Below, one piece after another: positions 17,985 through 26,360 of a stretch of 64,000 bases of DNA; the stretch's first letter is position 1; each line of letters begins with the position of its first letter. The notes beneath the pieces were generated by a model. That model was not told the origin of the DNA, did no database searches, and worked only from the letters and a program-made list of their open reading frames with translations. Position numbers and translations under genes: made by a program. The stretch is from Haliotispira sp965263485 (lineage in GTDB: Bacteria; Spirochaetota; Spirochaetia; SP-2023). The stretch spans positions 744,001 through 808,000 of the forward strand of contig CBDHHO010000001.1 of the NCBI GenBank assembly GCA_965263485.1. Reading direction: 5' to 3'.

Positions 17985-18775
17985 TTATGCTGTAATTGAA
18001 ACATATTTTAACATATTATACACAGTATTTCGTAACCCCATACGAAACCTTACCCGATCTATCCCTATACATCGCAACTCTAATCCCCTATTCATGCAAT
18101 TGCGAAACCATGCAAATATATGCTCCACTTTCGCCCGGGTCTTTGACTTGCGGCGGTTACTTTCTAATTGCTTCTCTGTAAGTGAAGTATCTCGATATTT
18201 TCGGTGATGAATAAAGTTCCTCACACCTTTCTTCCGTAGTTCATTTGTTATCTTTTCACTTCGATACGCACTATCCCCATATATCTGCGTGACGCCTTCG
18301 GATAAAATAGCTGCAAGCACCTGTGAGTCGTGCACATTAGCTGCACTTACTTCGTAAGCGGTAATAAACTGCTCGTTAGTCGCCGTTGCAATATGATTTT
18401 TGTATCCGTAGTGGCTTTTGCTATTTTTCTTTGTCCACCTTGCATCCGTATCTTTTTGCCTCATTTTATTCTCGTTTTCCTTGAATGATGGAGGGATTTC
18501 ATCATTTTTGATCTGCTGGTTTTCTTCTCTGGTATTGCGCTGCACAGGCACTTTGACAAAGCTGGCGTCCACAATATTCCCTTTGTGCAGTTTTATCTTT
18601 CTTTCAGCAAGAAATTTATGGAACTCAAGAAAAAGCGTTTGCTCGAGATTGAGTTTGCGCAGCGTTTCCTTGAAGGACCAAATGGTTTTGGAATCGGGAG
18701 ATTTATCAAGCAGGCTCATGTCAAGAAAGAATTTGAAATAGATGCTACCATTGATTTGGACCTCCATGGCATCAT
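17985..18775 (-). pseudogene. IS5-family transposase, C-terminal part (split gene)
   Basis: About 260 codons encode the DDE catalytic region: first Asp in VDASFVKV, then DARWTKKNSKSHYGYKNH, second Asp in YGDSAYRS and Glu in KTRAKVEHIFAWF. This order and spacing are typical of the IS5 group. The reading frame runs upstream into ESLSDDAMEVQ, exactly where the N-terminal part at 20099-20301 leaves off (QETYNLS). The halves are separated by a 1.3-kb ISL3 element. The catalytic half retains an ATG at 18767 but would lack the N-terminal DNA-binding region, so it is presumed inactive. Confidence 0.88.
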
Positions 18776-18783
18776 CAGAGAGG

Positions 18784-20090
18784 GACTCCTCGGTATATCA
18801 AGTTGATTTTAGAGTCGCAGCTACCGGACTGGCGAGCAAGTATATCATCATTAAAAATGTTTCTGTATTCCTGTAACCCCTAGCTCTGGCTCTAACCGCT
18901 TGAAATATACTGTTCAACCCTTCCAGACGGGCGCTTGTCTTACCTGAGCGCCAGCGCTCCACCACCTTATCCCCATGTTTCTCCAAGCTATCCAATGCTT
19001 TAGCCATCGGCTCTAATAAATCCTGATCTTTTATCAGTTCTCTCGAATAATTGATAAATCTTCGAATCCTCCACTTGGCTCCCTGTAAAGTTTTCGCGCC
19101 TCTTATCCAAGATAATTTCTCTTTTATCTGATACCCCGTCATCGTCTGAAAACCTCCCGCTTCAAGCTCCAGTAAAGCTTCCAACTGTGACTTTGTCAGG
19201 GCATTGTTCGCCGGGTTCTTTACTACTGCCCATCGTGCATGCTTAGGGAAATTCTTATGTTTACTCTCAGATTTCCTCACTGTATTTAATGCTTCTACAA
19301 ACTTCTTACAAATATGAAACCAATCAGCTGTTACCGAAGATTCAGGAAAATTCTCTCTGATTCCTTTCAAAAAAGGCTTTGACATATCACAAACTACTTC
19401 TTCAACATTTTCTTTTTCCCCATTATGTTCTTCTATAAAGTCTTTGCACTCCTTAACAACACTGGAATCCCTTCCTTCTGTCGCAAAAATTACAGATTCC
19501 TTTTTCTTATCCATATCGACAAATACAGTCACATAGTTATGTCCTCGCTTGCTTGATGTCTCATCAAGTCCAATAGATTTTAAATTAGATAAATCTATTT
19601 GTTTTTTGCCTTCTTCAACGTAATATTTGATAATTCTGGCAACTCTTTTATCTTCGATTCCAGTTTGTCTGGCTACTGAAAGCATAGGCATTTCACGCAT
19701 GAGAACAGCCTGCTCAAAGAGTAAGGTAAAAGAGCTTCCATTTCTTGCCCATGGGACCAGAATACGCCTGATACCATGCTCTAAACATTTTGTTCGGGGT
19801 ACTTTTGCGCGGATGTAGCAATGGTGTTGAAAGAAGTTTAAATGCCGCCATTCAAGTTCCTTAAAGTCGTGAGCAGGGCACATTTTCTTACACTCGGGAC
19901 ACGGATACTTGGAGCCACGCTCAGCTTTAATTGCGATGTGTAATTCATGTGGCTTCTTGTCTTCTCTGAGTTCCTGACTGATAATCTGCCATGGTTCGCT
20001 CAGTCCCAGGCCCAAAATTAAAAGTTGCTTATCGTTCATTTCCCCATTGTATCATCTTTACCTAAAATCCACAAGACGTACCGAAGAGCC
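18784..20090 (-). mobile_element. Complete ISL3-family insertion sequence with 8-bp target duplication
   Basis: The element is 1307 bp. It has imperfect terminal inverted repeats beginning GGCTCTTCGGTACGTC at one end and GACTCCTCGGTATATC at the other; both continue to a shared GATTTTAG. It is flanked by identical CAGAGAGG at 18776-18783 and 20091-20098. An 8-bp duplication and GGCTCTT-like ends are hallmarks of ISL3. It contains a single intact transposase gene and looks recent. Confidence 0.93.
18798..20039 (-). CDS. ISL3-family transposase
   Basis: The 413-residue protein has the N-terminal zinc-finger motif CPECKKMCPAHD (residues ~47-58), then a helix-turn-helix-like region (RQTGIEDKRVARIIKYY) and the DDE core: GLDETSSKRGHNY (first Asp), CDMSKPFLKGI and TADWFHICKKFVEALN (second Asp), and the C-terminal WRSGKTSARLEGLNSI with the Glu. 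Length and motif order match ISL3 transposases. It is intact with an ATG 51 bp from the element end, so the element may still be mobile. It sits inside an older IS5-family gene on the same strand. Confidence 0.93.
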   Translation of the reverse strand: MNDKQLLILGLGLSEPWQIISQELREDKKPHELHIAIKAERGSKYPCPECKKMCPAHDFKELEWRHLNFFQHHCYIRAKVPRTKCLEHGIRRILVPWARNGSSFTLLFEQAVLMREMPMLSVARQTGIEDKRVARIIKYYVEEGKKQIDLSNLKSIGLDETSSKRGHNYVTVFVDMDKKKESVIFATEGRDSSVVKECKDFIEEHNGEKENVEEVVCDMSKPFLKGIRENFPESSVTADWFHICKKFVEALNTVRKSESKHKNFPKHARWAVVKNPANNALTKSQLEALLELEAGGFQTMTGYQIKEKLSWIRGAKTLQGAKWRIRRFINYSRELIKDQDLLEPMAKALDSLEKHGDKVVERWRSGKTSARLEGLNSIFQAVRARARGYRNTETFLMMIYLLASPVAATLKST

Positions 20091-20301
20091 CAGAGAGGTT
20101 GTAGGTTTCCTGAAGGATGAGAATGCGCAACATTTGGGAGACAGGGAATCTTGGCCTTCCAGAATTGTTCTTCTTTTTAGGGATATGTTGAGAAATAGTC
20201 TCTGAGATTCTATCCCAATCGATAGATTTTTTAAGTTCGAATATAAAAGGATTTGTACGTTCTACATCCTGATATATTATTTCACTTGTCATTTCAATCA
20301 T
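20091..20301 (-). pseudogene. IS5-family transposase, N-terminal part (split gene)
   Basis: About 65 codons from an ATG at 20301 encode the N-terminal region of an IS5 transposase (DWDRISE-like helix here WDRISETISQH, then GRPRFPVSQMLRILIL and QETYNLS). The frame then enters the inserted ISL3 element and stops at 20062. The continuation ESLSDDAMEVQ is on the other side of the ISL3 insertion at 18775. Removing the insertion plus one copy of the 8-bp duplication restores the joined reading frame. Confidence 0.85.
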
Positions 20302-20358
20302 AATGATCCTCCAATATTATTGTATTGTAATTGAATAATTGTGATTTGTCCAGTGCTA

Positions 20359-20380
20359 GATTTTTAGAGGTGCCCTTTAG
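20359..20380 (+). repeat. Right terminus of a dispersed element beside the IS5 copy
   Basis: ATTTTTAGAGGTGCCCTTTA is a clean right terminus without a nearby left partner. The left partner may be the terminus at about 17810 on the other side of the insertion sequences. Confidence 0.6.
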
Positions 20381-20456
20381 AGATTTTCCTGCAATTTCCC
20401 TTGCCCTCCATCCAAAAATCGTATATTCTCCAAAGTGAACAATCTATTTCATAATT

Positions 20457-20548
20457 CCATTTCATCTTTTATTAAAACTATTCCGACCTTGGCCGGAACA
20501 TCATCTTTATGCATTATTTTGCATAATAATACCAAGGAGTATTGCACT
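20457..20548 (+). promoter_or_regulatory. Leader shared by the two heptamer-repeat lipoprotein genes, copy 1
   Basis: From about 20457 through the start codon and the next eight codons (to 20573), 117 bp are about 95 % identical to the minus-strand leader at 28317-28200. It holds an 18-bp near-palindrome TTCCGACCTTGGCCGGAA (20481-20498) and a second inverted repeat TTATGCA/TGCATAA around 20507-20526. An AAGGAG ribosome-binding site at 20534-20539 sits 9 nt before the ATG. Conservation of non-coding DNA ahead of unrelated proteins suggests a regulatory cassette. No clear -35 is visible. Confidence 0.75.
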
Positions 20549-21717
20549 ATGGAACACAAGTTCAGTAAAATTCGCTCATCGCTCATCGCTCATCGCTCAT
20601 CGCTCATCGCTCATCGAAAAAATTAAAGCTATATAGCAGGGGAAATTATTTCTCTGCGGGGATTTTATGCCCATTTATCCTTTTATTTTTCTGCTCCCTG
20701 ATTCTACTGGCCGCCTGCGATCCGCCCGATGATGGGGGCAATAATGGGGCCGATAATGGGGCGCCCCGCACGGTCCGCTTTGAGGAAACGATCATCGGCC
20801 TGCGCGAGTTCCTGCTCACCGTCACCGCAAACCCGGCCGGGACATACGAATTTATCCTTAGCGACTCCTCAGCCGCCCCCGACTGGACCAGCATCAAAGA
20901 CCACCCCGCCCTGATAAGGCGCAGCTTTTCCGCCGATAAAAACTACCGGCGGGAAATCTACTTCAGCGTCACCAAAGATTATCAGAGCCCGCCCCGCAAT
21001 GAGGTGATCGATCTGAATAACGGAGGCAAGGAAGACAGCTACGGCTTGCTGGCCCCGAATACAAAATATTACGTCCACGCCTACCGGGACGGCTCCAAAA
21101 TTGCCAGCCCCGGGGCCGTTACCACTGAGGACTACCCCGCCTCCCTGCCGGATCCAATTACCAGTGAGCCCAGCAGCTCCAATTCCAATGCTGATGACAA
21201 CCACCTGCGGGCCATGTGGGGCATGAACGCCTGGAGGCGGCGAAGCGATGGCACGGACTTGAGCATTGATGATGAACTCCTGTCCTCCTCCCCGAAAGCC
21301 CTGAAAATCAGAACTTTGGAATACCGGCCGGGAGAAGTCATGTACCTGCCTTTCCGCTCTATTCCCATGTTCCCTCCCAAGGTAACTCCGCCTACCCAAG
21401 CTTCCAGTTGCAATGTCGCTGCAAGTATAGTAGCTACACAATATTACTTTTCTGACGGCACTACCCTGAGTTCCCCTGTGATATCTTATTCCAGTCCGGT
21501 GGAATTTCTCAACGGGGGCACAACGGAATCTGCGGGTGCTTCAGTCCTGTTTCGCGGGAAATTTACCGCAACTTACTATGATCTGATGAGCATTGTTAAT
21601 ACAGCTGATTTTCGAGGCCGTTCTTTAAGCTATGTGTACTTTGTCGACAATTGTGCCAATGGTTCCAACTCTAATTTCTACCGCTACGGTTTTGATCTGA
21701 ATGTGGTGGGGGAATAG
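20549..21717 (+). CDS. Surface lipoprotein with heptamer repeat, apparently phase-OFF
   Basis: The ATG at 20549 has an ideal AAGGAG site and starts MEHKFSKIR, then six copies of the 7-bp unit GCTCATC (20574-20615). In the present state the frame stops at 20624. The main coding region is open in the -1 frame from 20617 to 21717: a basic segment, a signal peptide ending in lipobox LLAAC, a Gly/Asn/Asp-rich spacer, then a domain with NTKYYVHAYRDG that could be fibronectin-III-like, and about 190 further residues of unknown fold. Four or seven repeat copies would join start and body in frame. An A6 run followed by T and a stop (20617-20626) right after the repeats could alternatively allow -1 slippage. 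Product function is unknown; a variable surface protein is inferred. Confidence 0.72.
20574..20615 (+). repeat. Tandem heptamer (GCTCATC)6 inside a coding region
   Basis: Six perfect tandem copies of GCTCATC begin 25 nt after the A of the ATG. Seven is not a multiple of three, so each gain or loss of a unit shifts the reading frame. This is the classical arrangement of slipped-strand phase variation. Confidence 0.92.
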
Positions 21718-21778
21718 GGGAAAATAATATATTGGCACCTTCTTTTACTTTTGCGACACCGTAATTGAGTGGGGGCTG

Positions 21779-21935
21779 CGCCAGCTCGCTGCACGAGCTG
21801 CTGGATCAGTACTACCGCAGCGATCTGGCCAGCGAGCTGGCGGCCCTAGACTTCCTGCTGACTACCAACCCTCAGCTGGGAGGCCCCGAGCTGCGGGTGA
21901 TTCCCAAGGGCAGCCGAATCCGAGTGTATATTTAG
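21779..21935 (+). pseudogene. 3' remnant of an unidentified gene
   Basis: An open frame of about 50 codons without any start (SLHELLDQYYRSDLA, then FLLTTNPQLGG and RIRVYI, stop at 21933-21935) has good coding character and GC-rich third positions. It ends immediately at the left terminus of dispersed element copy 6. It looks like the tail of a deleted protein gene. I cannot assign a family. Confidence 0.4.
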
Positions 21936-22155
21936 GGCACCTCTAAAAATCCCAATTCCGCGCTGAATCGCGATCTTGTTGCCGAATAAAGGTTCTGCCT
22001 TACGGCAGGATTTGTGAAGAATGCCCTGCTTCGCCCCGCCATTCTTCACCGTCAGCAAAGCCTTCCCATACAACAAAGTATGCCTCGGCTTCACTTCCTC
22101 GCTATCGGCAAAATCTCGCTGATTCAACATCAAAAGCGAATTTTTAGAGGTGCCC
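21935..22155 (-). repeat. Dispersed element, copy 6 (D-module variant, 221 bp)
   Basis: Termini GGGCACCTCTAAAAAT and ATTTTTAGAGGTGCCC are intact. The interior carries CCTTACGGCAGGATTTGTG (shared with copy 3) plus part of the B module. Flanks TTTA and TTAT are similar but not identical. Confidence 0.88.
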
Positions 22156-22207
22156 TTATAATGGGAAAATCTTGGTCCTTTCACTCGGAAGTTCGGCTGT
22201 AATGCAG

Positions 22208-22780
22208 TCAGTTGCACGGCAGAGGATCCGCAACGCGGAAGCCCCAGCCTCGGTTTTGGGCCTTCAGGTGCCGGATGTACTGCCGCAATTCCCAGTCCTC
22301 AACAAATTGTTCTTCGGCCACTTCAGCCAAGGGCACCAATACAAAAAGCCTCTGTCGGAAATGGGGGTGCGGCAAATCCAGGGAATCGCTGTGGCAACTA
22401 ATCCGGGCGTAATCAATCAAATCAATATCAATGCGGCGGGGCCCCCAGCGCTGGGGGCCCCGCCGGCGCCCCAGCTTCTGTTCGCAGTGCAGGCAATGTC
22501 CCAGCAGAGCCTCGGCACACAGAGCCCGGCACTCTTCATTTCCGCCTTGCCCCGTCAGGGTTGATTCATCCACCTCCAAGCGAAGGCACAGGTTCCAGAA
22601 TTCGGCCTGAGCCACCGGCCCCCAAGCCTTGGTTTGGTATACTGCGGAACATTGGACCAGTGTAAGTGACGGATGCCTTTGCAACAGCTCAATTGCCTGT
22701 CGCAACTGCACCCCCCGCTGACCGACATTGCTGCCCAAAGCCAGGTAGGCCGTAGCAATGTGTTTAGGGGCTTGACTCAT
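22208..22780 (-). CDS. folK: 2-amino-4-hydroxy-6-hydroxymethyldihydropteridine diphosphokinase (HPPK)
   Basis: From the ATG at 22780 the protein has about 190 residues. It shows the HPPK landmarks: YLALGSNVGQR at the N-terminus, TKAWGPVAQAEFWNLC, the signature GPQRWGPRRIDIDLIDY with the Mg2+-binding Asp pair, and LPHPHFRQRLFVLVPLAEV. It transfers pyrophosphate from ATP to 6-hydroxymethyl-dihydropterin in folate synthesis. An insert of about 20 residues (GQGGNEECRALCAEALLG) lies before the signature. The start overlaps the end of folB by 17 nt, so the genes are coupled in a folP-folB-folK operon. A longer frame upstream of 22780 belongs to folB's region and is not favoured. Confidence 0.93.
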   Translation of the reverse strand: MSQAPKHIATAYLALGSNVGQRGVQLRQAIELLQRHPSLTLVQCSAVYQTKAWGPVAQAEFWNLCLRLEVDESTLTGQGGNEECRALCAEALLGHCLHCEQKLGRRRGPQRWGPRRIDIDLIDYARISCHSDSLDLPHPHFRQRLFVLVPLAEVAEEQFVEDWELRQYIRHLKAQNRGWGFRVADPLPCN

Positions 22781-23288
22781 CTGTCGATTCACGCCGCCGA
22801 CGCAATTCGATGCCCACACTGCCGCCGGGGCCGAAAAAACCACTATTCCAGTTCGGCAGCTTGTCTGGCAAAGCTGTGGAGCTGCCTTCTCTCAGCTGTG
22901 ATGCGCAGTTCCTTTTTGCAATGATTCCTCCACCTTGTCCCAATTCTTCGTCTGGAATCAGTCCACCCTCCAGCGGAGCTTCGGGTTTGCGCAGGCGTAG
23001 TATTACTTCGGTCGCGACGGGAAACTGCTGCAATATCTCGGTGCAAATGCAGCTGCCCAGCTGCTCCAGTATCGGGAAGCGGCGCCCTCTGATGATGGTT
23101 TTGACGAGCTGGTATAATTGACCGTAGTCGATACTGTCTTGCAGTAGACCGCTCTGTCCTGCCCGGCTCAAGTCGCAGCACAGTTCCAGATCCAGTTCAA
23201 AGTGCTGGCCGCGCAGTTCTTCGTGCCGAAAGATCCCGTGGTAAGCGTAAAAACGCAGCCTATCAAAGAATATCTTATCCTTGCTCAT
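22764..23288 (-). CDS. folB: Dihydroneopterin aldolase with an unusual C-terminal insert
   Basis: This is a 174-residue protein where about 120 is usual. The core is clear: FYAYHGIFRHEELRGQHFEL (with the catalytic Glu region), DSIDYGQLYQLVK, EQLGSCICTEIL and a final GIELRRRR strand. Between RLRKPEAP and that last strand sits an extra segment of roughly 45 residues (about 112-158), rich in Gly and polar residues, which is not normal for FolB. It converts dihydroneopterin to hydroxymethyl-dihydropterin and glycolaldehyde. It starts 30 nt after folP and overlaps folK. The insert could be an expanded loop or an old in-frame insertion. Confidence 0.9.
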   Translation of the reverse strand: MSKDKIFFDRLRFYAYHGIFRHEELRGQHFELDLELCCDLSRAGQSGLLQDSIDYGQLYQLVKTIIRGRRFPILEQLGSCICTEILQQFPVATEVILRLRKPEAPLEGGLIPDEELGQGGGIIAKRNCASQLREGSSTALPDKLPNWNSGFFGPGGSVGIELRRRRESTDESSP

Positions 23289-23318
23289 CTCTATGCTTGC
23301 TATATTTTCCTGCTTTCC

Positions 23319-24326
23319 TCACGCAGAGGCGGCGAGCTGCTGTTTGCGCAACTCCCAACTGCTGCGTAAACTGCGGTAGTGCTCCAGAGTCTCATGACTG
23401 CGCACAATTCTGGCGCCTCCCAGCACCGCGGCGGTACAGGCGGCTAGATTGGCACTGAGGAAGCGCTGATAGGTGTCTGCCGGCGGAATCGGATCAGTCT
23501 GCTGCCGGCCTTGGAGTTCTGCTGCCGCTTCTTCTTGCTCCTGCCAGTGACGCACAAAGCGTTTGTTGGAAGCACCGACCAACACAAATGCTTGCGGGAT
23601 CAGTGGCTCCAGCAAGCGTAAGAATTCCGACAGCCGGGCCAGCAGCTGCCAGTTGCAATCGCAGTCCTTGCCAAAACCCAGCCCCGGGTCCAGCACAATA
23701 TTCTGGCAACCGGTCGCCCTTGCGCAGTCGTACAGCTGCCGCAGCTCCGCTGCGACCGCGCGCAATGGGTCTGCATAAGAAATGGAATCCTTGCGAGCAT
23801 GCGGTCGTGTGGCAGCACCGTACTGAGGCAGCACAAAGGGATTGTGCATCAAGATATAGCTGGCATTATTCCGGGCTACGATGTCCAGAATTGCGGGCTC
23901 GCTACAGCCGCCACTAACATCATTAATGATGATATCGGCACTTAGTTCTAAGCTGCGCCGGGCAATCTCTGCTTTGTAGCTATCCACCGAGAGCCAGATG
24001 CGACTGGCCTTGGATGCTTCCCTTACCGGGTTCTCTGCGGCCAGCCAGTGACACAGCTCCATCAGCACCGGGCCGATTCGCTGCCACTCGGTATCTACAT
24101 CAATGGCCTCGGCACCGGGACGAGTGCTCTCACCTCCCACGTCAATAATGGTAGCCCCTTCGCTCACCATTTGTCGTGCGCGACTCAGCGCTGCGTCACG
24201 GTTCTGATACCTGCCCCCATCGCTGAACGAGTCGGGATTGACGTTGAGAATACCCATCAGCATAGGCGGCACATCGGCCCTGCTTAGATATTCAAGAAAT
24301 TTATTCGGAATCTGCTTGTGGTTCAT
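23319..24326 (-). CDS. folP: Dihydropteroate synthase
   Basis: All DHPS motifs are present: MGILNVNPDSFSDGG (pterin and pABA loop 1), GGESTRPGA (loop 2), NDVSGG, LDPGLGFGKD, GASNKRF and a final IVRSHE. The enzyme condenses hydroxymethyl-dihydropterin pyrophosphate with p-aminobenzoate and is the sulfonamide target. The ATG at 24326 leaves a conventional 22-residue lead before the first motif. The frame stays open to an ATG at 24461, and none of the three candidate starts has a convincing ribosome-binding site, so the N-terminus is uncertain. An insert with EEAAAELQGRQQTD lies near residue 290. It is the first gene of the folate operon. Confidence 0.93.
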   Translation of the reverse strand: MNHKQIPNKFLEYLSRADVPPMLMGILNVNPDSFSDGGRYQNRDAALSRARQMVSEGATIIDVGGESTRPGAEAIDVDTEWQRIGPVLMELCHWLAAENPVREASKASRIWLSVDSYKAEIARRSLELSADIIINDVSGGCSEPAILDIVARNNASYILMHNPFVLPQYGAATRPHARKDSISYADPLRAVAAELRQLYDCARATGCQNIVLDPGLGFGKDCDCNWQLLARLSEFLRLLEPLIPQAFVLVGASNKRFVRHWQEQEEAAAELQGRQQTDPIPPADTYQRFLSANLAACTAAVLGGARIVRSHETLEHYRSLRSSWELRKQQLAASA

Positions 24327-24594
24327 ATTCCGTTTGAATACCTCTGGTTGGCTCTCGGAGATGCGCATTTCGAACAGATTTGCGATCTTATTCACGAATA
24401 GCTTTGTCAGGCAAGACAGCAGGCTCTTGCAAAGAGCAGTCCGGCTTCCCTTTCCCGCCATCGCGAAAACCCAGCGAAAATCCAGCTTTGGAAAACCTGT
24501 CTCCGACAGTCTGCCGGCGGACCACTGTAGCGGAAAGCATTATAAACTGTCTATACTTGAAGCTCTGGCTTCCTTATTGGTATAATGGGGTCAT

Positions 24595-24817
24595 AAGGGA
24601 ACTTCCAAGAATTTCAATTTCACGCTGAATGATAATCTTTCCTACGATATAGTTTTGCCTCCGGTTAAAATTGGGGCAAGACTCTTGCTACGCAAGGTCT
24701 TGCTCTTTCCTTAGATGTCGCAAAGATCTTGCTGCTCATTCAGCATCAAAAGATGCTTCGGCTGTTAGATCCATTCAACAATTCTTGCGAAGCGATACTA
24801 TTTTTAAAGGTACCCTA
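24595..24817 (+). repeat. Dispersed element, degenerate copy 7
   Basis: Diverged termini AAGGGAACTTCCAAGAAT (left) and ATTTTTAAAGGTACCC (right) bracket an interior that shares only the GCGAAGCGATAC hairpin stretch and part of the D module. It lies just upstream of the cyclic-nucleotide-binding protein gene. Confidence 0.6.
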
Positions 24818-24895
24818 AAGGAAATTTTTGGACATTCTCCTCAACCTTTTACAAGTCCGGCAGTCTGCAAGCTGCCTGACGATTGGGCAACATTT

Positions 24896-26125
24896 ATGGT
24901 TCCAACAAACGCTATTTTATCGATTGTCAAGTATCAGGCCGGTTCGTACATTATCATTGAAGACCAACCCAATAGCAAAAAGAATCAAGGTGCTTTTTTT
25001 ATCATTCGTTCCGGCAAAGTCCGTATCGAGACTCTGGTGGATCAGATGCTGGGCTTGAAGAATGAGGTTCTGGGGCCGGGAGGCTTTTTTGGTGTGATTA
25101 GTGCCATGAGTGCTCAGGAATCCAATGAAACCGCAGTTGCTTTGACAGATTGTTCCATGATTATGGTCAAGAGCGAGCGCTTTGGTGATATGGTGTTGGA
25201 AGCACCTTCTATTGCCCTGAAAATTATTCGCACTCTTTCCAACGACTTGCGACATTATGACAATGAGTTGGCTGCGCGCATTATCGATGAAAATCATGGC
25301 ACGGACATTGCCAGTAACCTGTTTCGAACCGGAAAATTTTTCTACAATGAAAAAAATTTCGGCCATGCTGCCCGGATTTTCAGCTCGTACCTGGAACATC
25401 ACCCAGAAGCTGAAAGTCGCCAGGAGGCTCAGGATTACCTGAAAAAAATGAATGTCGCAATTGAACCGCGTGAAGGTTTCAATCGTACCTACCAAGATGG
25501 CGAGATGATCTGCGCCGAGTTCATGGCGGGGGCAGAATTGTATATCATCCAGAGTGGCAAAGTTAAAATCACAAAGCTGATCAACAACCAGGAGATGATT
25601 TTGGCAATTCTTGATGCTGGCGAGATTGTCGGTGAAATGAGTCTGCTCAACAATAAAGAGCGTACAGCCAATATTATTGCCTATGGCGAAACGAAGATCA
25701 TGGCAGTGGACAAGAAGAATTTCAACAGAATTATCCTGCAGAATAAGGAGCTGGCCGCTAAGCTGATGACGGTGCTGGCCGACCGGCTATGGACGATTTA
25801 CAAACAGCTGGCCAATCTCTTGATTGAAGCCCCGCTGACTCGGCTCTGGGATACTTTACAGACCCAGTTACTAAAGCAGCATGTCAAATGCGAACGCCGT
25901 GGCAAGTATACTTTTACTTTTGGCCAATCTGAGCTGCTCAACATGTGTGGCCTGCCGCCCGAAGAAGGCCAGGTCGCCTTTGAAGAGCTAATGAAGCATC
26001 GCTGTATGTCCCTGACCGAGGAAGGAATGCTGTATTGCAGTGACTTGGAAGAGCTGAAGAAAACGGTGGAATCCGCCCATCGCACCGAGCTCCGTAATCG
26101 CAAAATGCGCATGGCCAAACAATAA
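24896..26125 (+). CDS. Regulator with two cyclic-nucleotide-binding domains and a Crp-like DNA-binding end
   Basis: From the ATG at 24896 the protein has 409 residues. Domain 1 (about 1-125) opens with YQAGSYIIIEDQ and FFIIRSGKVRIE; domain 2 (about 190-305) has ELYIIQSGKVKIT, AGEIVGEMSLLNN and ERTANIIAYGE, all cNMP-binding hallmarks. A short TPR-like helical pair (RTGKFFYNEKNFGHAARIF) links them. The C-terminal ~90 residues resemble the Crp winged helix-turn-helix. The frame is open to 24671, but that stretch derives from the adjoining dispersed element, so the later start is preferred even though its ribosome-binding site is weak. A cAMP- or c-di-GMP-type sensor is inferred; the ligand is unknown. 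Confidence 0.82.
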   Translation: MVPTNAILSIVKYQAGSYIIIEDQPNSKKNQGAFFIIRSGKVRIETLVDQMLGLKNEVLGPGGFFGVISAMSAQESNETAVALTDCSMIMVKSERFGDMVLEAPSIALKIIRTLSNDLRHYDNELAARIIDENHGTDIASNLFRTGKFFYNEKNFGHAARIFSSYLEHHPEAESRQEAQDYLKKMNVAIEPREGFNRTYQDGEMICAEFMAGAELYIIQSGKVKITKLINNQEMILAILDAGEIVGEMSLLNNKERTANIIAYGETKIMAVDKKNFNRIILQNKELAAKLMTVLADRLWTIYKQLANLLIEAPLTRLWDTLQTQLLKQHVKCERRGKYTFTFGQSELLNMCGLPPEEGQVAFEELMKHRCMSLTEEGMLYCSDLEELKKTVESAHRTELRNRKMRMAKQ

Positions 26126-26287
26126 GATTGAGATTTCCCGATAGAGAAGATCTCTTTAGGGCACCTCCAAAGGCCCCCGCCCTCAACTACGGGTGCCGCA
26201 AGAGTAAAAAAAGGTTTCAATATACGATTCGTGGTGGGCGCACAGTTGCTTGTGATCTGAGCCCCCTCAGTCTCACTTTGTTTTATA

Positions 26288-26348
26288 ACCACGAAAAGCA
26301 TGAAAGACACGAAAAAATGAATTTCGTGCTTTTCATCTCTTTCGTGGT
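26288..26348. repeat. Long imperfect inverted repeat (61 bp hairpin)
   Basis: ACCACGAAAAGCATGAAAG at the start is complementary, with few mismatches, to the CTTTCGTGGT end. Arms are about 27 nt with a short AT loop. It may act as a bidirectional terminator between the converging regulator and lipoprotein genes. Confidence 0.65.
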
Positions 26349-26360
26349 TCTCACTTCGGT

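Larger units (their letters stand above)
17966..20350 (-). mobile_element. IS5-family insertion sequence, interrupted by an ISL3 element
   Basis: The two parts of one IS5-family transposase (N-terminal part 20301-20099, C-terminal part 18775-17985) flank an inserted ISL3 element. Outward-facing TGAATAATTGT occurs near both ends (complement at 17971-17981; 20332-20342) and probably belongs to the terminal inverted repeats. Exact ends are uncertain. The element seems to lie inside a dispersed MITE-like copy, because that copy's left and right termini flank it. Confidence 0.7.

Noticed and set aside
20574..20615. Possible CRISPR array or repeat-protein array
   Set aside because: The units are 7 bp, perfectly contiguous and without spacers; they are simple tandem repeats in a coding region.
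22780..22843. Longer N-terminus for FolK starting at 22843
   Set aside because: The extension is read from within folB in another frame and precedes the conserved N-terminal strand; HPPK proteins start a few residues before that strand.
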